Below, piece after piece: positions 45,476 through 55,437 of a stretch of DNA of 64,000 nt (the stretch's first letter is position 1; each line of letters opens with the position of its first letter). The translations under genes and the position numbers were made by a program. A model generated the notes under the pieces. That model worked only from the letters and a program-made list of their open reading frames with translations, searched no databases and was not told the DNA's origin. The stretch is from Notospermus geniculatus (taxonomy: Eukaryota; Nemertea; Pilidiophora; Heteronemertea; Lineidae). The stretch covers positions 49,737-113,736 of the forward strand of contig NMRB01000884.1 in assembly GCA_002633025.1 (NCBI GenBank). Direction: 5' to 3'.

Positions 45476-46539
45476 CAATTTCTTGTACATGTAAGAAGGT
45501 GGGTTTCCCCATTCTTTCGAATCGCGTTCTCCTTTTTCTTAGTATTGGTCGGAACAAGTGCCTGCACTCAGACAGGTGCATTGGTTCTTGGCTTGATTTC
45601 TGCTCGGATTGTTCACGTGATAAAGATGGTAACTCTCATCGGCAAAGAAGGTTTTCTCCTACTCTACATTGATTGATTCATTCAATATTGTCTACAGATG
45701 TAGTAATGACGTGTTCCTAGACACTCAGCTCTCCCCTACATTTATTTCTGTAGTGCATGCTTGAATAATTTCATTGCTGAGCGGTTTAATATATGAACCA
45801 TAAAAAACGTGCTTTTCCATGGAGAACGTTACAAGTTTTTTTTAAGTTAGTCGCGCTAATCATGTAACTTGGCGCGTTCCGTGTATCATAACTTGGTATG
45901 ACCAAATGATACATGTGATAAAACAATAAGAAATTATAAAAGTATGTAATGTAACCATAAAACATTTAAAAAATAACTAGGACGACCGCTGACAATCATC
46001 GCGATGTCCGAACGAAATTGGCTTGTTTAACCGTGGGAAGGTATTTGATAATCGCTTGTTACCGAGTAATCTTTGATATTTGACTTTAATATTTTTCCTT
46101 TTATTGGCGACAAAAAATGAATTATTACCGCCATGTCAGCAGACTACGTTAAACGGCATAATGCTTTGGAGAGGAATCACTAATTTCGACATACTTCCTG
46201 AGTTTATTTTATGATCGGCAGGATGTTAGCTATTTCTGGGGGTCAAAGGACCGCAATCATTGCCAAATTTATTGACGGTCAGATGAATTTCAAGGAAATG
46301 CATACTAGCAAAAATTCATAATGAATTTTTGATACTAGTTTATTGCAAGGTATATTTCTGTCTATTACAATAATTCGTCTGTTCGTTACATAAATTCATA
46401 TTCTCTTTAAAACACTTCCACATAAACACTCTTAGGTACCAACTAGAAAATATCATTATACTACATCGGGATAAGAAATCACCAACTGAATATACTGGGT
46501 GAGGTTACAGTATACAGTAATATACTTCTGATAGCTCGA
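45476..46539. other. Gene-free stretch
   Basis: AT-rich, no gene recognised. A small inverted repeat ACTAGCAAAAATTCAT / ATGAATTTTTGATACTAGT lies at about 46303-46338. Confidence 0.35.
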
Positions 46540-46544
46540 CTTGA

Positions 46545-46600
46545 AAGTGCCACCTGAAGAAGACCCCGGTTGGGGTCGAAAATTTGCGAAATTTCTGGAG
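46545..46600 (+). ncRNA. Hammerhead-ribozyme-like motif (weak)
   Basis: CTGAAGA at 46554-46560 (form CUGANGA), then a 6-bp stem GACCCC/GGGGTC with GGTT loop, then GAAA, then AATTTGCGAAATTT as a possible stem III followed by a TTC cleavage-type triplet. One extra A sits between the CUGANGA box and the stem, and the bases on either side do not make a good stem I. Similar CTGAAGAA...stem...CGAAA blocks are common in retroelement termini of animals. Functional status doubtful. Confidence 0.3.
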
Positions 46601-46669
46601 GACGACTCCTTTTATTATATCATTTTGTGTGTCGCCTTTTGTGCTCTATTTTTGGGATGCAGTAGTACA

Positions 46670-46735
46670 GTACAGTACAGTACAGTACAGTACAGTACAG
46701 TACAGTAGTATACAGTATACAGTATAGTATACTGG
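46670..46735. repeat. Microsatellite (ACAGT)n
   Basis: About nine head-to-tail ACAGT units starting at AGTAGTACAG, grading into TATACAGTATACAGTATAGTATAC. CAGTATAC-type words are also at 46508-46522. Confidence 0.92.
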
Positions 46736-47292
46736 GCGAGGTTACAGTAGGATAACACGGCAGCCCAGGTGTAACATCTATCAGTGTTTCTGTTTATGAA
46801 TGTTCCCCCTCATTGTACTGCCCAAATGAACATCATGGTCTCTCTTGCTGTTTATTGTCACTACGTTCCAAATACAAAGAAAGAAACACTGAAAAACGGT
46901 GGACATTCAGAGATGTTACACTGACAGAAAAATACGATGTTGAGAAGAGACTGTCTTCTCCTTACACGACCAGTAAATCGACCCCCGCGGCCTCGATGAA
47001 GGCATGGGCGGATCCTGGTCCTAACCAGGCGGAAATATAATATGACAAGTCCCGCAATGTCAGATGAATGCCAGGATATTCTAACTGATGTTGGTAAGAG
47101 GTGTGTTAATCATCCTCGAAATGTTGATATCTGTCAACGAATATTATTTTCGGAGTCTTATCCAGACAACAAGTTACGTGTAATATCCATCTACATACAA
47201 ATCATAAAATCATAAAGCTATTGACAGTATGAGATATAGCGTCTGTTTCGAGTGTCTCTTGCAAGTTTTGATTAAGTGATGCATGTACAACA

Positions 47293-47567
47293 CTGAAAAA
47301 AAAATTCGGCTCATGTTGAGTACTTTGGGCTACTCATCAGTCATTTTGTCCGTGAGATGAGTAGAAAGGTACTAATTGGGTACTAATTGGGTACTCATCG
47401 GGCCAAGGAGCTGCATTTGGAGTTCCTTGCTACTCGCTATGAGTATCTTTCTATACTCGCTATCAGTACCTTTCTACTCAATATGAGTACATTTCTACTC
47501 ATCTCACGGACAAAACGAGTACCCCGAAAGTACTCAACATGATTAGGATTTTTTTTTTCAGTGAACG
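47293..47567. mobile_element. Foldback element with CATGTTGAGTACTTT ends
   Basis: TGAAAAAAAAATTCGGCTCA, CATGTTGAGTACTTT and TTTTGTCCGTGAGATGAGTA at the left pair with TACTCATCTCACGGACAAAA, AAAGTACTCAACATG and TTTTTTTTTCA at the right. The interior has repeats of CTAATTGGGTA and of GAGTA...TTTCTACTC. Confidence 0.88.
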
Positions 47568-47664
47568 TACCTGGTGTACAACACGTTCATGTGTTTAAGA
47601 AAACACATCAAAGAACGAACGGTTGGTGGAAGATGCAGAAGGACTAAAATGCAACTAACAAAAT

Positions 47665-48012
47665 AATTTTCAATTTATTTATTTATTTATTTATTTCCAA
47701 ATGATATAGGCCGATGGCCCCATACAATAACAATTTCTTGACATAGTACACAAGAACGATTACAAAATGGCTGCTCTTTCTTTCTTTACATTCCAAAGAA
47801 AGTTAGCGAGGTTGAACAGTTTATTTGGACACTCAGTTGTCAATAAGATGTAAAAAGATGGGAGAGTAGGACGGATTCTAGAAAGGCCGAATCCAGATGA
47901 GATTTCGTACCGCTCATCAAGGACTGTGACACGTTGGTAAAGTGCATTACCAGTTCTGCTGGAATGGCCTCTTCAAATTGATCAAGCGGGCAGATGCCAG
48001 TCCTACAAATGT
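47665..48012 (-). mobile_element. 3' end of a LINE with (AAAT)n tail
   Basis: Read on the minus strand, the sequence ends GGGGCCATCGGCCTATATCA, TTTGGAAATAAATAAATAAA: a tetranucleotide tail typical of CR1/L2-type elements. Upstream on that strand is TCTTGTGTACTATGTCAAG and a C-terminal ORF2-like tail in broken frame. It is 5'-truncated near 48012. Confidence 0.65.
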
Positions 48013-48202
48013 CTTGTGACGTAAAAGACCTACATGTAGTATGTTAATTGTGTGATTTACTTCAATTTTCAGCGAACACCAACTTTTTTTGCAAAAAGGT
48101 AAACATGTAGATTTGATTTGATAGGATTGGTGTGGAATGACTTCAACTGTGCTGCTGAGAAATGTGAGTCATATGAGGGCCGTTTAGCCGGCAGGAAAAA
48201 GG

Positions 48203-48298
48203 ACAGGCGCGGATCCAGGATTTTTGGCGGGGGGGGGGTCAGGGCCGCCGAAGACTATCGTTGCAGGCGGGCTCCACCCCCTCTGGATCCGCACCTGA
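48203..48298. mobile_element. Short foldback element with CAGG(T/C)GCGGATCCAG ends
   Basis: CAGGCGCGGATCCAG at the left and CTGGATCCGCACCTG at the right, with a G run at 48229-48238 answered by CCACCCCC. Confidence 0.75.
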
Positions 48299-49085
48299 AG
48301 AACCTTCTTCCCCCTTGTCGGAGTCGCGTATGGTATGTTAACATGTGGTAAATTGTTTTTGAAGGTCGTGACTTCCAATAATAGTTTGATAAATTATTCG
48401 CCATAATATCACAATATTCGAGCGAGACGGATCTACCAGGTACACTATACCTGCCGCCACGGCGTGGTCAGCGTCACGCTTGATATTTCTCTGTTAATCG
48501 TGCTGCTATTGCCTGAATTAATATTGATATGGTATGCCATGAATATTGGTGATCAGCGAACTCAAAATCGATACGGATTCGATTAAATCAGAAAAAGTCA
48601 CTGAAAGCATGCACTTTAGAAGAGAAAAAACTGCTGCTGTGAGTTGGTGCATTTGATTCATGTTGGATTTTGGCAGACACTTGCTATTATTGACCATGAG
48701 AATCAAGCTGTCAGCGGGGTCGACAGCCTCAATTAGAATGGGTTAGAGTTTGTTTGGCCTGCACCAAAAACACTGTTTACAAAGAATGGACGTAATGACG
48801 AGTCAATTACGAACTGTTTCTCTGGAGTCAGCCATCATTGGTTTTACAAACAACATGGGGCCTGTTTTTTCTCGAAGTGCAGGAGCTCGTCTTTGCCGGC
48901 AGCACATCATGACTTCTCTGCCTGAGTGTAGAATTTTTAAGCTTAAAAACAATCTCTTTGTATGGTTAATGGCCAGAGTGACTAACTCATCGGACTGTAT
49001 AACTTACCAATAAGCAGACAAAGCCAGTTGAGAGAATGAGAGATAAATAATGATAAAAAGCTTCGGTAAAACGCAAGATGTCTGA

Positions 49086-49236
49086 GGCCAAGCGCACATT
49101 TGCGGCAAAACTCAATGCGGGAGGGGTGTTTTTTTAATGGACTTACCCGACTGAATGACGAGTCGACAGCGTTAGGTCAGTCGACATAAAGAACACCCCT
49201 GCCGCATTGAGTTTTGCTGCAAATGTGCGCTTGGCC
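49086..49236. mobile_element. Foldback element with GGCCAAGCGCACATTTGC ends
   Basis: GGCCAAGCGCACATTTGCGG, CAAAACTCAATGCGG and AGGGGTGTT pair with AACACCCCT, CCGCATTGAGTTTTG and CTGCAAATGTGCGCTTGGCC. Interior about 65 bp with GAGTCGAC/GTCGAC. Confidence 0.9.
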
Positions 49237-51334
49237 TTAAAGCCGACCAGAAAGGTTCCCGTTGATATCGTTTGTCAACCTATTGCTATGGTCAGTCCTG
49301 CGATCAAGTGGTGGATATTATAACCATGTATTTAGCCAGGAAATCAGTCTGTCGGCGCTTGGGTCCATGGGATCATTTTGAAAAAAAAACTAGGGCTGAT
49401 GGAGAAAGTGGGACATTAATTTTGCATGATTCGCGTTTGGGAAACAGGAATTTAAATTATTGCTCGAAGCGTGGGACAGCTTCCACTGAATATGGACTGA
49501 ATACGGTCAATCAGGACTCCGCCGCCCAAGGTTTACATACACTCGACGAAATGGTGTGGTAAATAGCAAGGCTATTGGCATTAAAACAGAAAGAATAATT
49601 CACTATTGGATTTGCTTAGCTGTCGTTTCTAATACCTCTGAATTCACATGGTTACAACTTGTTTTCAACCACATTAATTGCATTTCCAGCCATTGACTCT
49701 GAGTTGAAAATGCATTAGCAGCCAGGCCATATAAAAAAGTTGGTCTTTTTTCAGAGTGGACAAAATTAAAACAAACATGGAGGGAAATGCGGTGTGCTAA
49801 TACAGGCGTGAGCTGAATGGGTCGAGAACAGATGGAATTTCCTGGTTTAATGAATCCAACTGCAAACGTGGCCAAATATGTAAATGAATTCGGTGGCGAG
49901 AAAACCAAAATGGTGAGAACCGATTCAAGCTAAACAGAAAGAGACGCCGTGAAAATAATATTGACCATAGTATCTGAAAAGAAGCAATAACAAAAAATAA
50001 CAGATGAAAAAAGTATGTAAAGTATAAAAGAGTAAAAAAGTATTAAAAATGTGTTGCCTTCGCCCTCTTAACGCCCGGCAGGATCTCTACATGGAAGTCT
50101 ATAGGAAGATACCATCTCGTCGTCCCCCTACCATCCACACAATGCACGACTTCTCTTAAGCGGACGTTTGGAGGACGAAGCTCCATAATTTTATCAGCGG
50201 TGAGAGAAATACTCGTGTTGATTGCTGGAGTAATATACACTGATTGCCAGCACACAGTCGATATCGCCTGGGACAGGTTGGACGGGCCCTTTTAATTGAG
50301 GATCAACTCCAATTAAACAGCCGATAACCGACAACAGAACACAATCGATAGAAATGGAAAAGCAGTGTTCGGTTCGTGAGTAAGCGAGCAATGAACGGAC
50401 AACTGATTGTACTGTTCCATCAAATAGTTTAACCTCAAAATAACGGCTCTTTTCGTGCGGGCATCGTAAATATAACTCTACACCGCGGGCACAATCGGTC
50501 AATGTCATTAACTGATGTAGCGCTTCATACAGGATTCTTAAACTTTGATATCGGTTGATGAAACATGCCCCCTTTGTTCGTAAACCCTGTTCTTATTCAC
50601 CACATCACGGTAGCTGAAGCCTGACTATCGGGCAGAATAACGTTCTAAGGCTAGGAGAACTATTTGACTGCCGAAATCCAACCCTCTACCGATGAGGCCA
50701 TGGGGAATAAACATTAATCACTCAATTTAATCACTGATCGTTGTCCTTCGACTAAAGAGCTGTGTTCTCAGCCCTGAGTCGTTCCTCTTGCCGGTGTATC
50801 AGGTGATATGTTCGGTTCCATGTACCTGTGGAATGGTCGTTGATAAAAATACAATCTGCCTCATAATCTGTCAAGATAAACGATTAACACTGTGACAAAT
50901 TCGCACATTATCCTTGAGTTCAATGTCAGATAATTCCGTGTTAGTTTTTACACTCCACAGCCACCCACACTAATGGCAGAAAATCCGCTGAAGAAACGGG
51001 TAAATATTATACATCATTTTGTCATTCAGCATTTCAACTATTACAAACCTTGAAGAAGTCACTTCCTCAACATATCATGTGATTCAACATTAGTACATTT
51101 CAAGTAAAACAGCGTCTTTGTCAAACATTGTACATGACAATGTGTAAGTTTTGTCAATTACCTTTTTCTGTAGACGTCACTTAATACTTGATGCAAACAT
51201 GGAGTTCTGATTCCCGCGATCGTTTTTTTGCGGATATTGTGAATCGATGCTTTCTACTTTACGGAAAGTGTGCATGTATCTCTAGTGAACCCATTATTGG
51301 AGATTGGTTTCAATGTTTGAAACATAATGCACGA
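49237..51334. other. Gene-free stretch
   Basis: No gene, RNA or repeat family recognised. Frames up to about 104 codons have no motif known to me. Confidence 0.35.
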
Positions 51335-51747
51335 TATCGCCACTTTTCGTCGACAGTCGGCGCCACCGGCGGTGACTGCACCATTTTCAAATAAAATACC
51401 GTAGTTTTGCCTTTCGCCCAAGTTGGAGAATGTATGGTTACAATACAATGTACAATGATACGTGGATACCCTAGGAACGAGAGTTACTCTACATGGGGCG
51501 AGGTTGATATGGTAGTTTAACAACAATAGGGAGGTTGAGATCAGCGACTTTTCACGGATCCTAATACATATACGGATAGAATTCTGTACAACGAGGACAA
51601 ATTTTGTGTACATTTCGATCCGTATACATGTACGTATAAAGATCCATGATAAGTCGCTGATCTCAACCTCCCTATTGTCAATAGAGGTCTCTCTTATTGC
51701 GGGTATGTTTAGCGCCGGGTAGGGAAGGAAAACAGTGCCTCTTTAAG
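51335..51747 (+). mobile_element. Family E element interrupted by a nested foldback element
   Basis: The left part CACTTTTCGTCGACAGTCGG, CCGTAGTTTTGCCTTTCGCCC and GGTAGTTTAACAACA and the right part TCAATAGAGGTCTCTCTTAT, GTTTAGCGCCGGGTAGGGAA and ACAGTGCCTCTTTAA match 2673-2835. Between them sits the nested element 51536-51675. Confidence 0.8.
51536..51675. mobile_element. Nested foldback element (GGGAGGTTGAGATCAGCGAC ends)
   Basis: ATAGGGAGGTTGAGATCAGC and GACTT at the left and AAGTCGCTGATCTCAACCTC plus CCTAT at the right are inverted repeats. GGATCCTAATACATATACGGAT and ATCCGTATACATGTACG form a second pair. It shares the GGGAGGTT end with family F. Confidence 0.87.
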
Positions 51748-52995
51748 TATCTATGTGTCATACTAACAGAGGTTACATCGATTACTCCACGATTCAGAGT
51801 TGAAATGACGCAATGCACATCTCTCCTTGTTGCTGTTGAGAATCATCCCGTATTGAAGACTTTGATTGAAGCTATTGCCATCCCATTAAAGGTGGCTGCG
51901 ATTGAACCTGTTCCCGTAAACTCTGAACGATTCCTCGGTGATGAATAGACGCTCGCGGGAGAAAAGAAATTCACATTAAACGGATCAATGATTACGTGTT
52001 GGATGTGAGGTGAAGGAATCACCTACGCTGATCAGCGGGAGACGGTCGTGGAGAGGGAAGAACGTGGGACGGCCCGGCGATGATGATCAGATCCTGCTGT
52101 GTTTGTGTCCGTCAAGATCAAATGGCCCACGGGAATAATAAGTGTCCCTAAAACTGGAGAAGACAAATCATTGCTAATCGAGTAATTCTGTTTTGGATTA
52201 ACGATAATCGTCGTCTGACGGGAAAATATCCCCCGAATGATTGCCAGTGATGAACATCTGGGAAAAAACGTAAACGCAAAAGTGGACGAAATAAAAAAAG
52301 CACGGAGATGTAGCTGTGGAATACACCTGACCTTTAATTCAACCATGTATGATATATCATTAAGGAGTAACTTGTAAAGTTCTTGAGGACTAAACTAACC
52401 CATCCATCGCAAGAAAAGTTTGATACAACTGTTTTCACGCCAAAGGTAGTATTATGCATCGAATTTGATGTTCAGAAGAAAACTCTTCTTTTGCCTTCCT
52501 TTTTTTGTTCGCATCATGTTTTTTCACCAACCTGAACATTCGATGTTTCATCGTTTGATGAGTTAGCACTGCACTTAGCCAACCAATGAATTGCATTGAC
52601 TTTTAGCTGTTTATTTAGCCAGAAACTGTAATTTCATCTTAGCAACTCGGCGCTACATTTCCACATATCGGCCTAGCAATGACACGAAACAACGCAATAA
52701 TAACAATGACGATGAAAAAAATATCATTGATATTTTGAGGACACTAACGAAGAGGTACTTCGGAGAAATTTTCTATTTCAGCTTGATGATGGGGATTTAG
52801 ACGATGCAATTAAGAAAACTTCAGTGTAATTATCACTGTGATGTTTTGTGATAATGATTTTACAGGGTGGCAGTTTTTTCTAGGACCAAATTGTACATGC
52901 AGGTAGACGTTCTTAGACGTTGAATTTCCCGTGGATTGTTCCTAAAAATACGGCAACACGAATTCGCTTGCGATATAGACGATTCTCGAATCCGC
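51748..52995. other. Gene-free stretch
   Basis: No gene recognised; frames of about 104 and 68 codons on the minus strand lack known motifs. Confidence 0.35.
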
Positions 52996-53189
52996 AGATC
53001 TGCGCACTTCCGCCGAAATCGCAAACACAACCTCGATCTGAAACCGGCTGACGTGACGCCATCCATGATTCAGCAATGGTCGACTCTGACGCAGCGTCGT
53101 CGAAGTCACTGTCGTGGGGTTGTCTGCGTCACGTCCTTCAGTTTCAGACCGAGGTTGTGTTTGCGATTTCGGCGGAAGTGCGCAGATCT
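52996..53189. mobile_element. Foldback element with AGATCTGCGCACTTCCGCCG ends
   Basis: AGATCTGCGCACTTCCGCCG, AAATCGCAAACACAACCTCG and TCTGAAAC at the left are mirrored at the right, ending TTTCGGCGGAAGTGCGCAGA. About 70 bp with GACTCTGACGCAGCGTCGTC lies between. Confidence 0.88.
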
Positions 53190-53685
53190 TTCTCGTTTAC
53201 GTCAATTTGGGATTTGTCTATACCAATGCCGATATGTATATGGCCTTGTTTGCGGTGGCTGGCGAGAACATCGGTGGCAAGATCGTTTGCGATATCGCCT
53301 GGACGGTGCCGCGCTGGCGTAACGCCTACGTTGACCCGAAGTTCCTATATGTCGTTTTTTACGCTCCCCTCATCTGAGCATTTCCCTCCCAAAGCGTAGG
53401 ATGACCCGGTTTACTCCTGGAAAACTGACTCGTACTTTTACGACTAATCGACTGACACACAACAATTGACTAATATTATAAACGAATAAAATCATTAATT
53501 TATCTCGGCGATTACTTTTAAACCTGTGACAGGATGTGTTGGCGAGAGTACAATACTTTTCGCGATGCTTCGTATCATGATAAAAAGTTCTTACTCATTT
53601 CATTAAAAACGGCTAAAGTGACCCGCTCTAATCAACAAGCTATTTGAACCCACGACAACCGACTGGTTTCGCACCAGTCTAATAG
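53190..53685. other. Stretch with a short coding-looking frame
   Basis: 53205-53378 (+) reads without stops and is GC-richer than its neighbours, with hydrophobic segments (DMYMALFAVAGENIGGKIV) and a stop after YAPLI. I do not recognise it; it may be a gene fragment carried by, or captured next to, the foldback element. Nothing else seen. Confidence 0.25.
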
Positions 53686-54020
53686 GGCCAATTCATACAT
53701 GTATGTACTGTACTTTGCGTTTTCTGCTTTGTGCGTGTCCGTTTCCTATGCGAGTGCGTGGTAGAAAAAGTAATTTTATTAATGTTGGTACCACAGATAA
53801 ACATATAGGGAACGGACAAGCGCAAAGCGCAAAACGGAGAAATATGAATCTACCCTTCTTAAAGGCCAATTCATACTTCTCCGTTTTGCCGTTTTGCACT
53901 TTGCGCTTGTCCGTTCCCTATATGTTTATCTGTGGTACCAACAATAAAATTACTTTTTCTACCACGCACTCACATAGGAAACGGACAAGCGCAAAACGCA
54001 AAGTATGAATCTACCTTTCG
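53686..54020. mobile_element. Pair of adjacent related foldback elements
   Basis: Two units, about 53686-53858 and 53862-54018. Each begins GGCCAATTCATAC, has CTTTGCG and GTCCGTTTCCTAT-type words, then GGTAC CACAG, and ends GGACAAGCGCAAA...ATGAATCTACC. TAGAAAAAGTAATTTTATT and AATAAAATTACTTTTTCTA show that the two units are partly inverted relative to each other. Confidence 0.8.
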
Positions 54021-55375
54021 GATATTTTCGAGCGACGTGATGCCGCATCCTTTTTCCGTGACCAACGCCGCGGAAACAAACAATGCTTTCGAGCGTATGC
54101 CGCTCAAAAATCGCGTGAATGGACAGCCAACCTTACAATACGCCATTCTCTCCACCATGCCTTCATGAATCATTCAAAAGCAGATAAACGTACTCGTCAC
54201 GAATGTATCCGACCACAAAGTATTGAGAAGCAAAAAGAGGCATTTGAGACCAGACTCGTATTAAGTGAAGTATATCAGAAATGTCCTGAGGATGTGTTCA
54301 GCGTCCATTCAAATATTCCAACCATTCTCATTGACATATTTTTGCCTGTTCTGCAGCATGTAATGTACTGAGCGTTCTATGTACAGGATCAGCTGCACTC
54401 AGGAAATTTCTTCAGTACTTTTTTTTCGAATCGGTCGGTTGCTGCTGAGCTTGGACTGATAAATTCGCGGAAGACTACAGTGCAGCTGCTGGAACAGAGA
54501 GTGGAACTTGTAGTTTAAAGCGCCACTGTAGGAATTGTCATCTGGCGGTCGACGTAACCTTTGACCTTTAAGCAACCTCGTTTATGCATGCTCGAGAAGA
54601 CTGCTCAAATCTATCTATTTGAATGATCAAAGTTACCAATGCATTGAGACTGTTGCCACACATAAAAGAATGAGTTGAAGCATGGTACCTTACTTGATGA
54701 AGGGTAAGTCATGCAATGAGAGCGAGTTGAACTTCTCAAGAGATGAAAAAGATGGCGGCCATTTTGTCAGCTTCGACATATTATCAGTCCAGCCTGGGCG
54801 TTACCATGGCTATGTATAGGTTGGACAGGGCACAAGTCTTATTACGTTGGTTCCAGATTCCGCCGCCAGGGGAGGGTACTGAGCCATACCTCATGCACAG
54901 AGTGGCACTTTAATCGACGTCACTTTTCATAATTCCGTTTTTGCTGGGACGCAGTGACATGCCATTAGTTACGGTCACGCACACAGACGCGATAAATTAC
55001 AATACGATGTATGACGGGGTGCATTGAATGTGATGTATATTTACGAGTCACAACGAGACTTATAGGAATTCGTTGCAGAATAGAAGCGCATCCATTTGGT
55101 AATTTGTCTGGCAAACACTTTAATTTCATCACTCGACATGTCATGCGGTGGATGATAATACGATGAATAAAAACCCACATTAATGTCGTCCTGCGCCATA
55201 ATATGTGTCAAACTGAGAGTGAATGTTGATATAAACTATTATAAATCCATTATAGTGACATGATGTAAAACGATTTTTATATTTAAGAGTGCGTTGGAAC
55301 GCGTCGACAACAAACCTTATACTTATGCATACATTGACTCGCACGGAGTGGCTCGCTGGGACGTTTTGCTTGTCA
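54021..55375. other. Gene-free stretch with a family N repeat and a tRNA-like start
   Basis: Family N copy 2 lies at 54540-54712 (reverse of 29393-29622). No gene recognised. On the plus strand 55345-55437 looks like part of a tRNA-derived sequence (see that entry). Confidence 0.4.
54540..54712 (+). repeat. Dispersed repeat, family N copy 2
   Basis: CTCAAATCTATCTATTTGAA, GACTGTTGCCACACATAAAA, GAATGAGTTGAAGCATGGTA and TTGATGAAGGGTAA are the complements of blocks in 29393-29622. Confidence 0.82.
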
Positions 55376-55437
55376 TGGTTGCGATAGTTGGACATCAGTC
55401 ATTGGAGATGAAGGTCCCGGGTTCGAGTCCCCTCCGG
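55345..55437 (+). other. tRNA-derived sequence, probable SINE head
   Basis: GAGTGGCTCGCTGGGACG is an approximate A box and GGTCCCGGGTTCGAGTCCCC a good B box and T arm at suitable spacing, followed by a T-rich tail (TATTTTTTATTTTTTTTATT). The second half is repeated at 56541-56602 in the duplicated unit. Anticodon arm not clear. Confidence 0.45.

Noticed and set aside
45035-45676. Several overlapping frames of 80-149 codons
   Set aside because: They arise from the foldback cluster with GTTTCCACTACAACGG ends and differ between strands.
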